A DNA stretch of 14,243 bases, from contig JBOGUF010000179.1 of NCBI GenBank assembly GCA_050696075.1, positions 1 to 14,243 on the forward strand, in the 5' to 3' direction. Every line of letters begins with the position of its first letter. The stretch's first letter is position 1. Both the position numbers and the translations under genes were made by a program. Below the pieces are notes generated by a model, which was given only the letters and a program-made list of their open reading frames with translations, was not told the DNA's origin and ran no database searches. This document shows positions 7,302-13,434 of this stretch, piece by piece. The stretch comes from JBOGUF01 sp050696075 (lineage in GTDB: Bacteria; Chloroflexota; Chloroflexia; Thermomicrobiales; UBA6265).

Positions 7302-8327
7302 TCATCTCCGCGCGCCGCTCAATGCGAGGCCGGCCGAAACCGGCAATTGGTCGGTGCCGAGTGCCTGGCGTACCTGTCCCTCGATCCAGTCGTAGGTCCG
7401 CACCAAGCCCTCCTCCAACGAGATCCGGGGCTCCCAGCCGAGCACCTCGCGGAGGCGCGTGTTGTCGGAGTTGCGACCCCGCACGCCCTGCGGGCCGGGC
7501 ACATGCCGCTCGACGATCGGGATCTCGGCGATGTCGGCGATGATGCCGGCCAACTGGTTGATCGAGAGCATGCGGTCTTGGCCGAGGTTGAGCGGCTCGC
7601 GATAGTCCGAGCGCATCAACCGATAGATCCCTTCGACGCAATCGTCGACGTAGCAGAAGGAGCGGGTCTGCTCGCCGTCGCCCCAGATCTCGACCTCGGG
7701 GTTGCCGGTCAGCTTGGCGACGGCGATCTTGCGGCAGAGCGCGGCGGGGGCTTTTTCGCGTCCCCCGTTCCACGTCCCCAGCGGTCCGAAGATGTTGTGG
7801 AACCGCACGCAGCGGGTCTCGAAACCGTAGTCGTCCCAGTAGTGGCGGCAGAGGCGCTCGATCACCAGCTTTTCCCACCCGTAGGCGTCCTGCGGCTGGG
7901 CAGGGTAGGCGTCCTCCTCGCGCAAGGGTCTGACGTCGGTGTGGGTCTGGAGATATTCGGGGTAGATGCAGGCAGATGAGGTGAAAAGGTAGCGGCGGAC
8001 GCCGTTGAGGCGCGCCGCCTCCAGCGTGTGCATATTGATCAAGGTGTTGTTGTGTAGGATCTCCGCGTGGTGGGCGGAGATGAAGCCCATGCCGCCCATG
8101 TCGGCGGCGAGCGCGTAGACCTCGTCGATGCCGCGGGTGGCCTGGAGGCAGTTACTCCAGCGGCGGAGATCGAGCAGCTCGAATTCGTCCGCGCGCGAGC
8201 GGCCGAACTCGGGGTGCTTGATATCGACGCCGCGGACCCAATAGCGGCGGTCCTTGAGATAGGAGACGAGATGGTTGCCGATGAACCCGCCGGCGCCGGT
8301 CACCACCACCCTGGTCTGCTCAGCCAC
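7302..8327 (-). CDS. gme: GDP-mannose 3,5-epimerase (bacterial relative of plant GME)
   Basis: A 341-residue extended short-chain dehydrogenase. It starts with the NAD-binding loop TGAGGFIG (10-17) and carries the very specific block LAADMGGMGFI (73-83). This is followed by NNTLINMHTLEAARLNGV, SSACIYPE (117-124), PQDAYGWEKL (145-154), RFHNIFGPLGTWNGGREKA (175-193) and GVRGRNSDNT toward the C-terminus. These match plant GDP-mannose 3,5-epimerase almost word for word. Cys120, Tyr149, Lys153 and Lys192 fall at a constant offset of 25 from the catalytic residues recalled for the Arabidopsis enzyme (Cys145, Tyr174, Lys178, Lys217), so the active site looks intact. The enzyme converts GDP-D-mannose to GDP-L-galactose and some GDP-L-gulose. 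Here it would supply one of these donors to the glycan. GTG 8327 has GGAGG 5 bases upstream (8333-8337); a longer in-frame start at 8375 lacks such support. Confidence 0.93.
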   Translation of the reverse strand: MAEQTRVVVTGAGGFIGNHLVSYLKDRRYWVRGVDIKHPEFGRSRADEFELLDLRRWSNCLQATRGIDEVYALAADMGGMGFISAHHAEILHNNTLINMHTLEAARLNGVRRYLFTSSACIYPEYLQTHTDVRPLREEDAYPAQPQDAYGWEKLVIERLCRHYWDDYGFETRCVRFHNIFGPLGTWNGGREKAPAALCRKIAVAKLTGNPEVEIWGDGEQTRSFCYVDDCVEGIYRLMRSDYREPLNLGQDRMLSINQLAGIIADIAEIPIVERHVPGPQGVRGRNSDNTRLREVLGWEPRISLEEGLVRTYDWIEGQVRQALGTDQLPVSAGLALSGARR

Positions 8328-8401
8328 CGTTGCCTCCCCGATTACTGACGTCCCGCCCGCGGGTGCGCTCGGCACTGATATTCCATGTCACACGCATCGG
8401 C

Positions 8402-9712
8402 TCAGCCGACTCGCCGCGCGAATTTGGGGCCGTGCTCCTGCACCGCGGCCGGCCATGCCAACGGGGGCTGGGCGAAGCGTGGGCCGGCGACTTCGAGCAC
8501 GAACTGCTCAAGCCGCGCCAGGATCGCCCCGGCGGTAAGTTGGTCGTCGGCGTACGCCTGGCCCTGGCGTCCCAGGTGATTGGCGCGTCCCTGGTCGCTG
8601 GCGAGATCGCGGATGGCAGCCAAGAGCTGATCCGGTGCGCCGGCGGGAACGACGACGCCTGCTTGGGCCGTCCGTAACTCCGCCGCGGTTTCGCTCGCCT
8701 CGGCAACGGCGGCGACGACGGGGCGACCGGCCGCGAAGTATGAGGTCAGTTTCCCGGGCAACGACATGTCTTTGACCGTCGGGCGCTGATTGACGAGGAG
8801 GATGTCGGCGGCGGCGAGCAGGTCGGGAAACTCCTCCGCGGGCTGAGGCGGCAAGAACCGCACGTTGGGCAGGCCGTCCGCCATTTGCTGCAGGTGTGCC
8901 CGCTGATTGCCGTCGCCCATGAGCACGAAGAGGGTGCCCGGGTCGGAGGTCAGGGCGAGGCGGGCGCAGGCGATGACGTTTTCAAGACCCTGCTTGAGCC
9001 CCATGTTGCCGGCGTGGAGGCAGATCCAAGCGTCGAGCGGGAGACCGAAGCGCGCCCGCACGTCGGTGGGCGACCGGGACGGCCGGGCGATGTGCGTCCA
9101 GTTGCGGACGCGCCGGATGCGACCAGGCTCGACACCGATCTCCTCGAGATAGGGCCGGAAGCCCTCGGCGATGACGCCGACGAGGGATGCGCGACGGGCG
9201 ACCGAGGCTTCGAGGGAGCGGGTGGCGCCGGCGACGCGGGCGCCGCCGGCGATGCCGCTCTGGACGGCGGCCTGGCCCATGAGATCTTGGAAGATGATGC
9301 CAAAGGGGACCTGGTAGCGTTGCGCGGCGAGGGCGGCGAGGGCGCCGCCGCTGAAACTGGGGATGATGCCCAGCACGACGTCTGGGCGCGGCATGCGGCG
9401 AGCGGATAGGGCGTGGGCGAGAAAGGTGGCTTCGTAGAGCGCGCGCCCTACAGCGGAGGGCTGCTCTGGCACGTGATGGCGAAAGCGGAGGACCTCGACG
9501 CCGTTGATCGTCTCCCGCTGGCGGAGCCGGCGGGCGTAGCCGTCGGCGACGTGCCATTGCGGGTAGTGGGGCATACCCGCGCAGACGGTCGTCTGCCAGC
9601 CGCGCTCGGCCAGATGCTCGGCGAGACCGGTCGTGTAGGGCGCGATCCCGGTCTGCTCGGGCCAGTAGTTGATGCCGAAAAGCGCAATTCGGCCGACGGT
9701 CAGCGCGCCCAC
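8402..9712 (-). CDS. Family-4 glycosyltransferase, WcaI/WbuB-like
   Basis: A 436-residue GT-B fold glycosyltransferase. The N-terminal domain starts RIALFGINYWPEQTGIAPYTTGLAEHLA (8-35), followed by TVCAGMPHYPQWHV (42-55), both close to the WcaI/WbuB subgroup that includes the colanic acid fucosyltransferase candidate WcaI. The C-terminal domain has CLHAGNMGLKQGLENVI (231-247), LFVLMGDG (261-268), FLPPQP, and MSLPGKLTSYFAAGRPVVA (316-334), the donor-binding region in place of a canonical EX7E. It probably transfers a sugar from a nucleotide donor to the lipid-linked intermediate; a GDP-sugar would fit the neighbouring epimerase. GTG 9712 is preferred: AGGAG (9723-9727) overlaps the previous stop 10 bases upstream. 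GTG 9739 is in frame but inside the preceding gene. Confidence 0.87.
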   Translation of the reverse strand: MGALTVGRIALFGINYWPEQTGIAPYTTGLAEHLAERGWQTTVCAGMPHYPQWHVADGYARRLRQRETINGVEVLRFRHHVPEQPSAVGRALYEATFLAHALSARRMPRPDVVLGIIPSFSGGALAALAAQRYQVPFGIIFQDLMGQAAVQSGIAGGARVAGATRSLEASVARRASLVGVIAEGFRPYLEEIGVEPGRIRRVRNWTHIARPSRSPTDVRARFGLPLDAWICLHAGNMGLKQGLENVIACARLALTSDPGTLFVLMGDGNQRAHLQQMADGLPNVRFLPPQPAEEFPDLLAAADILLVNQRPTVKDMSLPGKLTSYFAAGRPVVAAVAEASETAAELRTAQAGVVVPAGAPDQLLAAIRDLASDQGRANHLGRQGQAYADDQLTAGAILARLEQFVLEVAGPRFAQPPLAWPAAVQEHGPKFARRVG

Positions 9713-9725
9713 GGCTACATCGCTC

Positions 9726-10436
9726 CTAATACGCGCCACGGCCGTTGAGCACGGCCGGGATGGTGCGGATGATGAGGATCAGGTCGAACCAGAAGCTCCG
9801 CCGGCGGATGTACTCCAGATCGAGCCGCACCCACTCTTCGAACCCAATCAGCGACCGCCCGGAGACCTGCCACAGGCAGGTCAGACCCGGCTTGACGGCG
9901 AGCCGGCCGTGGTGGTGCGGGGCATAGCGCGCCACCTCCTCCGGGAGCGGCGGGCGCGGACCGACGAGGCTCATCTCGCCGCGGATCACGTTGATGAGCT
10001 GCGGAAGTTCGTCAAGGCTAGACCGGCGCAACCACCGACCAAGCCGGGTCATGCGCGGATCGTCGTACAGCTTGAAAGCCGGACCGCTCACCTCGTTGCG
10101 GTCCATCAGGTACGGTTTGCTTTGGTCCGCGTCCGCCACCATCGAACGAAACTTGAGACAGGTAAAGGGGCGACCACCGCGACCGACGCGGACCTGACAA
10201 AAGAGGACCGGCCCCGACGACGTGGCGAGGATGATCCCGGCGAGCGCCAACCAGAGCGGCATCGTCAGCACGAGGACGACCGACGCGAAGAGGACGTCGA
10301 AGAGGCGCTTGACGAGGGCGTAACCGCGCGCGTCGATCAGAACGAGCGGCGACGAATCCGCGGCGCCGCTCCGCACCAGCGCAAGGGGGAACGGCTCGTC
10401 GATGGACTCCCCCGCGAGCCCAGCCGAAGGTTGCAC
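9726..10436 (-). CDS. Polyprenyl-phosphate sugar-1-phosphate transferase (initiating transferase, short monotopic form)
   Basis: A 236-residue protein consisting of the bacterial sugar transferase domain (PF02397) with a short variable N-terminus. It has KRLFDVLFASVVLVLTMPLW (43-62) as the single membrane-dipping helix preceded by Lys-Arg. KFRSM (95-99) and RRSSLDELPQLINVIRGEMSLVGPRP (137-162) follow, containing the catalytic Asp-Glu (142-143) and the phosphate-binding PRP. KPGLTCLWQVSGR (182-194) comes next. It lacks the N-terminal multi-helix and CoA-binding-like domains of WcaJ/WbaP. It would transfer a sugar-1-phosphate to undecaprenyl phosphate, the first membrane step of repeat-unit assembly. 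GTG 10436 is chosen because GGAGG (10444-10448) lies 7 bases upstream; GTG 10454 is in frame but would place that site inside the gene. It is the promoter-proximal gene of the leftward operon. Confidence 0.92.
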   Translation of the reverse strand: MQPSAGLAGESIDEPFPLALVRSGAADSSPLVLIDARGYALVKRLFDVLFASVVLVLTMPLWLALAGIILATSSGPVLFCQVRVGRGGRPFTCLKFRSMVADADQSKPYLMDRNEVSGPAFKLYDDPRMTRLGRWLRRSSLDELPQLINVIRGEMSLVGPRPPLPEEVARYAPHHHGRLAVKPGLTCLWQVSGRSLIGFEEWVRLDLEYIRRRSFWFDLILIIRTIPAVLNGRGAY

Positions 10437-10479
10437 GTTGATCCCTCCCGTCACCTGCCGTGGGAGACCGGTCTGGCGC

Positions 10480-10502
10480 GGGGCGGCCGCACGTGCCGCC
10501 CC
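10480..10502 (-). promoter_or_regulatory. GC-rich hairpin in the leader of the initiating transferase
   Basis: GGGGCGGC (10480-10487) and GCCGCCCC (10495-10502) are perfect complements around a 7-base loop. They lie 44-66 bases before the GTG of the sugar-1-phosphate transferase. There is no T-run after it, so it is not a normal intrinsic terminator. A role in leader folding or attenuation is possible but unproven. Confidence 0.3.
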
Positions 10503-10680
10503 TGCCCGCCACCGGCTTCATCCCTCTGCCCATCCCGTGACGTCGTCGGTCGGTCCGCCTCGGATCCCGGCGTAACGTCGTCGTGATCCTGGCGGAGAAC
10601 CAGCGCCCTCGCTTCGTTGCGCACATGGGGACGGGAAACGAACCGGACCACGCTTCTCCCGACCCCGATGCTGGCGACAC

Positions 10681-10790
10681 TGGCATATGTAGCTAATCTA
10701 ACAGGTATTGTCACCCCCATCAAAGACCCATTTGGACTACTATTATCTCTCCAAACAGGCTATGCTGCTTAGAACCCATGATTGCTACGA
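10681..10790. promoter_or_regulatory. AT-rich island in the divergent intergenic region
   Basis: This 110-base segment contains 47 G or C bases (43%), against roughly 68% for the surroundings, and holds TATG, TAATCT and TATTAT runs. It is the only clearly AT-rich stretch of the window and sits between two divergent transcription units. It is therefore the most likely place for promoters or operator sites. It could instead mark a junction left by an old insertion. No repeat or integrase remnant is visible. Confidence 0.45.
10695..10723 (-). promoter_or_regulatory. Candidate sigma-70-type promoter for the leftward operon
   Basis: On the minus strand TTGATG (10723-10718) is followed after 17 bases by TAGATT (10700-10695). 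This -10 hexamer is directly preceded by TGT, giving an extended -10 element. Each hexamer matches the consensus at 4 of 6 positions, so the call is weak and rests partly on its place in the AT-rich island. Transcription would start near 10688, leaving about 250 untranslated bases. Confidence 0.3.
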
Positions 10791-10898
10791 GCGTTCTAGG
10801 AATGCCACAGGGGAGGGAGTCGGCATCGACATCGGGATTCGGCAGAAGAGGCGCGTACGCACGAGTGCATGTGGCCCCAGGGCTGCTTCGCCGTGGGA

Positions 10899-10920
10899 CG
10901 CCGCCGCGATCGCGGCGGCG
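10899..10920. repeat. 22-base perfect palindrome
   Basis: The sequence is fully self-complementary with no spacer, centred between 10909 and 10910 on the core GCGATCGC, with CGCCGCC and its complement as flanks. It sits in the divergent intergenic region about 280 bases from the rightward glycosyltransferase. It could be an operator for a dimeric regulator, or a chance product of high GC content. Confidence 0.45.
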
Positions 10921-11135
10921 CGAACCCTGCCGATCTGCCCAGCCCGTCCGGGCCATCGCGGCTGGGGCCGGACCGGGCAATCCGCGCGAGGTGGGCAACC
11001 GTGTCGGTCACTGGCCGCGTTTGCAACGTGGAGCGGGCGACGACGACCTGGCGAGCCGCCGACCCTTGCACGGCAGACGCCAGAAGCTCTAAGGTGCTGC
11101 CGACACCAGCGGTGGCTACGGGGCCGACCGTCGCC

Positions 11136-11173
11136 CGAGCGCGCCAATGATTCGCGGAGGCATGGCGCGCTCG
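11136..11173 (+). promoter_or_regulatory. 11-base-pair inverted repeat upstream of the rightward glycosyltransferase
   Basis: CGAGCGCGCCA (11136-11146) and TGGCGCGCTCG (11163-11173) are perfect complements around a 16-base loop. The loop contains GCGGAGG, a ribosome-site-like string. The structure ends 25 bases before the ATG at 11199 and has no T-run. It could act on translation or be a regulator site; alternatively it is a chance GC-rich stem. Confidence 0.3.
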
Positions 11174-11198
11174 TCGAGGACCACGACTGCCACGACCA

Positions 11199-12491
11199 AT
11201 GCCAACCCATCTTGACGATCCAACGACCCACGCGCGCCATGCCTTGCCCGAGGCCCAGGCGGGGACCGAGCCACTGGCGGCTGCCGGGGCAGGTCGGCGG
11301 GTGGACGAAGGCGGCAGCGTCGTTCCGGTCCCCAGCTCGGCCCATCTGACCGCGACCCGGCGCATTGCGCTCGTCCACGACTATCTGACGCAGTTCGGGG
11401 GGGCCGAACGGGTTCTGGAGGTCTTGCACGAGGTCTTCCCCGAGGGGCAGATCTTCACCTCGCTCGTCGATCGGTCCGCCCTCCCGCCGCGGGTGGCATC
11501 CTGGGACCTGCACGAGACGTGGCTGGCGCGGTTGCCGCGGGCGACCCGCGTCCACCGCGGGCTCATCCCGCTCTACCCGGCGGCATTTCGCGGGCTGGCG
11601 GAGGAGCTGGCGGAGGTCGACGTCATCCTCGCCGACTCCAGCGCCTGGGCCCACCACGTCGGCGCCCACGCGGAGACCGTGCTCATTTGCTACTGCCATA
11701 GCCCGGCCCGCTTCCTCTATGGCGACCGCGACTACCTCGCTCCGGCCAAGATTCCGCCGATCCTGGGACACGTCGCCTCGATCGTCTTCGCCGCGTTGCG
11801 CCGGACGGACCGGCGGGCGGCAGCCCGCGTCGATCGCTACGTGGCGAATTCGCGCAACGTGGCGGCCCGGATCCGAGCGATCTATGGCCGCGACGCGGCG
11901 ATCGTCTACCCGCCCGTCGACGTCGACCGGTTTGCCGGTCCGGAGATTCCGCCGGAGCCGTGGTACCTCGTCGTCTCACGCCTGGTGCCCCACAAGCGCA
12001 TCGACCTCGCCGTCGACGTCGCCACGCGCTACGGGTTGCCGCTGAAGGTGATCGGCGATGGCCGGACCTTGGCGAGGCTGCGCCGGCGGGCCGGCCCCAC
12101 CGTGGAGTTCCTCGGCCGCATGGACGACGCCCAGGTCGTCGAGCACTACCGACGGGCGCGGGCGCTGATCCTCCCCGGCGCCGAGGATTTTGGTATGACC
12201 GCGGTGGAGGCGCAGGCGGCCGGGCGGCCGGTGATCGCCTACGGGGCCGGGGGCGCCCTGGAGTCGATCCTCGCGGGCGAAACCGGCGTCCTCTTCGGCT
12301 GCCAAACCGTGGAGTCGTTGATGGCGGCGATCGAGGATTTTGAAGCCCGCCACTGGGACGCGAACCGTTGTCGGACCAACGCCCTCCGCTTCGGCCGGGA
12401 GCGGTTCCTCCGCGAGATTGCCGCCGAGGTCGAGGCGGCCCTGGAAACGAGAGAGCTGAAGCGCGGTGCGATCGCGCGCTCGGCGGACTGA
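11199..12491 (+). CDS. Family-4 glycosyltransferase (WbaZ/mannosyltransferase-like)
   Basis: A GT-B fold glycosyltransferase of up to 430 residues. The conserved part starts at RIALVHDYLTQFGGAERVLEVLHEVFP (55-81), typical of this GT4 subgroup. VILADSSAWAH (142-152), LICYCHSPARFLYG (162-175) and YVANSRNVAARI (214-225) follow. The donor domain has YLVVSRLVPHKRIDLAV (256-272), LKVIGDG and EDFGMTAVEAQAAGRPVIAYGAGG (329-352), with the canonical EX7E pair Glu329/Glu337. Relatives include GDP-mannose-dependent mannosyltransferases, so a GDP-sugar donor is plausible. The start is uncertain: ATG 11199 has no ribosome site and gives 54 residues before the conserved core, while GTG 11301 (in frame, weak site) would give a 396-residue protein closer to family length. 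It is transcribed away from the main operon and followed after 52 bases by a gene of unknown function. Confidence 0.88.
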   Translation: MPTHLDDPTTHARHALPEAQAGTEPLAAAGAGRRVDEGGSVVPVPSSAHLTATRRIALVHDYLTQFGGAERVLEVLHEVFPEGQIFTSLVDRSALPPRVASWDLHETWLARLPRATRVHRGLIPLYPAAFRGLAEELAEVDVILADSSAWAHHVGAHAETVLICYCHSPARFLYGDRDYLAPAKIPPILGHVASIVFAALRRTDRRAAARVDRYVANSRNVAARIRAIYGRDAAIVYPPVDVDRFAGPEIPPEPWYLVVSRLVPHKRIDLAVDVATRYGLPLKVIGDGRTLARLRRRAGPTVEFLGRMDDAQVVEHYRRARALILPGAEDFGMTAVEAQAAGRPVIAYGAGGALESILAGETGVLFGCQTVESLMAAIEDFEARHWDANRCRTNALRFGRERFLREIAAEVEAALETRELKRGAIARSAD

Positions 12492-12543
12492 TCGTGGCGG
12501 CGGTGTATGCTTCCGCCTTTACGCGCGCGAGGTCGATGGTCAG

Positions 12544-13293
12544 ATGCGCTCGATGTTGGGACGACACGATGCGGTAGGCGTGGTGTTGAGCCGGAATGAA
12601 GTGTGGCTGTTGCTGCATGCCCTGGGCGCCGCCGCGCCGCCCGCGGTGGGACGGGACGGCGAGTCGCTCGAGCCGTGGGTCTTGGGCGATCTGCGGGAGA
12701 AGCTCCGTGACGTGCTGCAGCCCGACCCGGTGCGCGACGTCGATCAGCGACCGATCATCACCGTCGACTCCGATCTCGGGCGTGGCCTTGCGGCAGCCGG
12801 CATCAAACCGCTCGTGGTCGCCGACGGATACGACGTCGGTTCCCTCTTCGCCGCCTGCGCCGAGCGCGGGTGGGGGGCGGAGCTGAAGCTGCCGCGCGGG
12901 GCGAACCCCGCGACCCCGGCCACCGCGATCGTGCGCGCGCGCCGGGACCGGGGGCCGGGGGAGTCGGACGAGGCGACCTATATCGGCCTCGAGCGGGCGG
13001 TCGTCGCGCTGGCGCGGGCGCTCACGGGCGCCCTCGTCGGCGCGCGGGCGGAAGAAGACCTCGCCGCCGCCGGGGTCCTCTCGTCCGCGGCCGCCACGGC
13101 AGCGCCGGCGCCGGCGCCGGCGGATCGTTATGACGAGCACGTCATCTACGGCAACACGATTGGGTCGGAGATGAAGCAAGACGTGATTGCCCGGATGGCG
13201 CGCCAGGGCTGGGAACTCGTCCTCGACGAGGGGAAGGGTCCCAACGACCGGTTGGTGTTCCGTCGCCCACGCGCGACGTCACGGCACGACTAG
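12544..13293 (+). CDS. Protein of unknown function with DUF4177-like C-terminal domain
   Basis: A 249-residue predicted protein without signal peptide or membrane segment. Residues 1-110 are not recognised; they include a helical stretch LSRNEVWLLLHALG (15-28) and LGDLREKLRDVLQ (47-59). A low-complexity Ala/Pro linker (about 175-193) leads to a small C-terminal unit, RYDEHVIYGN...MARQGWELV...LVFRRPR (195-243). The spacing and the GWELV core resemble DUF4177, a short domain of unknown function. The ATG at 12544 has GAGG 11 bases upstream (12529-12532), which is rather far. An in-frame ATG at 12466 would overlap the preceding gene, and ATG 12556 is also possible. GC-rich third codon positions and position between two co-directional glycosyltransferases support a real gene; its role in glycan synthesis is unknown. 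Confidence 0.65.
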   Translation: MRSMLGRHDAVGVVLSRNEVWLLLHALGAAAPPAVGRDGESLEPWVLGDLREKLRDVLQPDPVRDVDQRPIITVDSDLGRGLAAAGIKPLVVADGYDVGSLFAACAERGWGAELKLPRGANPATPATAIVRARRDRGPGESDEATYIGLERAVVALARALTGALVGARAEEDLAAAGVLSSAAATAAPAPAPADRYDEHVIYGNTIGSEMKQDVIARMARQGWELVLDEGKGPNDRLVFRRPRATSRHD

Positions 13294-13308
13294 AGCCTGG
13301 TTGTCCCC

Positions 13309-13406
13309 CGTCATGCCAATCGCCCTCTTCGTCATGCCGATCGCGGAGAGGCATCTCGCCCGCGGGACCGACGACGAGCGCGATTCCTCGTGACTTCGGC
13401 ATGACG
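13309..13406. repeat. REP-like hairpin repeat with an extra partial copy
   Basis: CGTCATGCCGA (13330-13340) and TCGGCATGACG (13396-13406) are perfect 11-base inverted repeats. Between them GAGGCATCTCGC and the complement of GCGCGATTCCTC also pair imperfectly, so the whole 77 bases can fold into a long interrupted hairpin. A near-identical copy of the left end lies just upstream (13309-13323 against 13330-13344, 14 of 15 bases the same). The layout, with terminal GTCATGCC-type ends and inner GAGGMATC blocks, resembles dispersed palindromic intergenic repeats seen in many GC-rich genomes. It fills the gap between two rightward genes and has no T-run. Confidence 0.6.
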
Positions 13407-13434
13407 GAGGGCGGCGCCGGCAGGGAGGCCCGGG

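Larger units (their letters stand above)
10437..11198. other. Divergent intergenic region with no credible gene
   Basis: This 762-base stretch separates the leftward operon from the rightward genes. Reading frames cross it on both strands, but none has family-like sequence, a ribosome site or typical codon use; their products are rich in Arg, Ser, Trp and Cys, as expected for GC-rich shadow frames. Visible elements, listed separately, are the AT-rich island, a candidate leftward promoter, a palindrome and two inverted repeats. About 250 bases between the candidate promoter and the first leftward gene would form a long untranslated leader. Confidence 0.6.

Noticed and set aside
7255..8345. Similar VIGEA-type strings near the starts of the Methyltransf_24 gene and the upstream extension of the epimerase
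   Set aside because: The match is short (about 15 bases with several mismatches), and in the epimerase it lies before the supported start and overlaps the ribosome site, so chance similarity is more likely than a duplicated leader.
10451..10723. A 90-codon leftward reading frame between the AT-rich island and the initiating transferase
   Set aside because: It has no ribosome site, its codon use is not coding-like, its sequence resembles no family, and the candidate promoter would overlap its start. It is more likely leader sequence.
10708..11349. A 213-codon rightward frame across the intergenic region
   Set aside because: The product is rich in Trp, Cys, Arg and Ser without domain features, it overlaps the real glycosyltransferase in another frame, and it lacks a start signal.
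10785..11771. A 328-codon leftward frame antisense to the rightward family-4 glycosyltransferase
   Set aside because: It is opposite a gene with clear conserved motifs; long antisense frames are expected at this GC content.
2406..12475. GCGATCGC octamers at about four sites, resembling the cyanobacterial HIP1 motif
   Set aside because: Four copies in 14 kb is only a modest excess over a rough expectation for this base composition and far below HIP1 density.
11683..13179. A 498-codon leftward frame opposite the glycosyltransferase and the unknown-function gene
   Set aside because: It is low-complexity Arg/Gly/Pro/Ser sequence and an antisense shadow of two better supported genes.
13330..13406. 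The hairpin between the unknown-function gene and the GT2 gene as an intrinsic terminator
   Set aside because: There is no T-run on either strand and the loop is long and itself structured; a dispersed repeat fits better.
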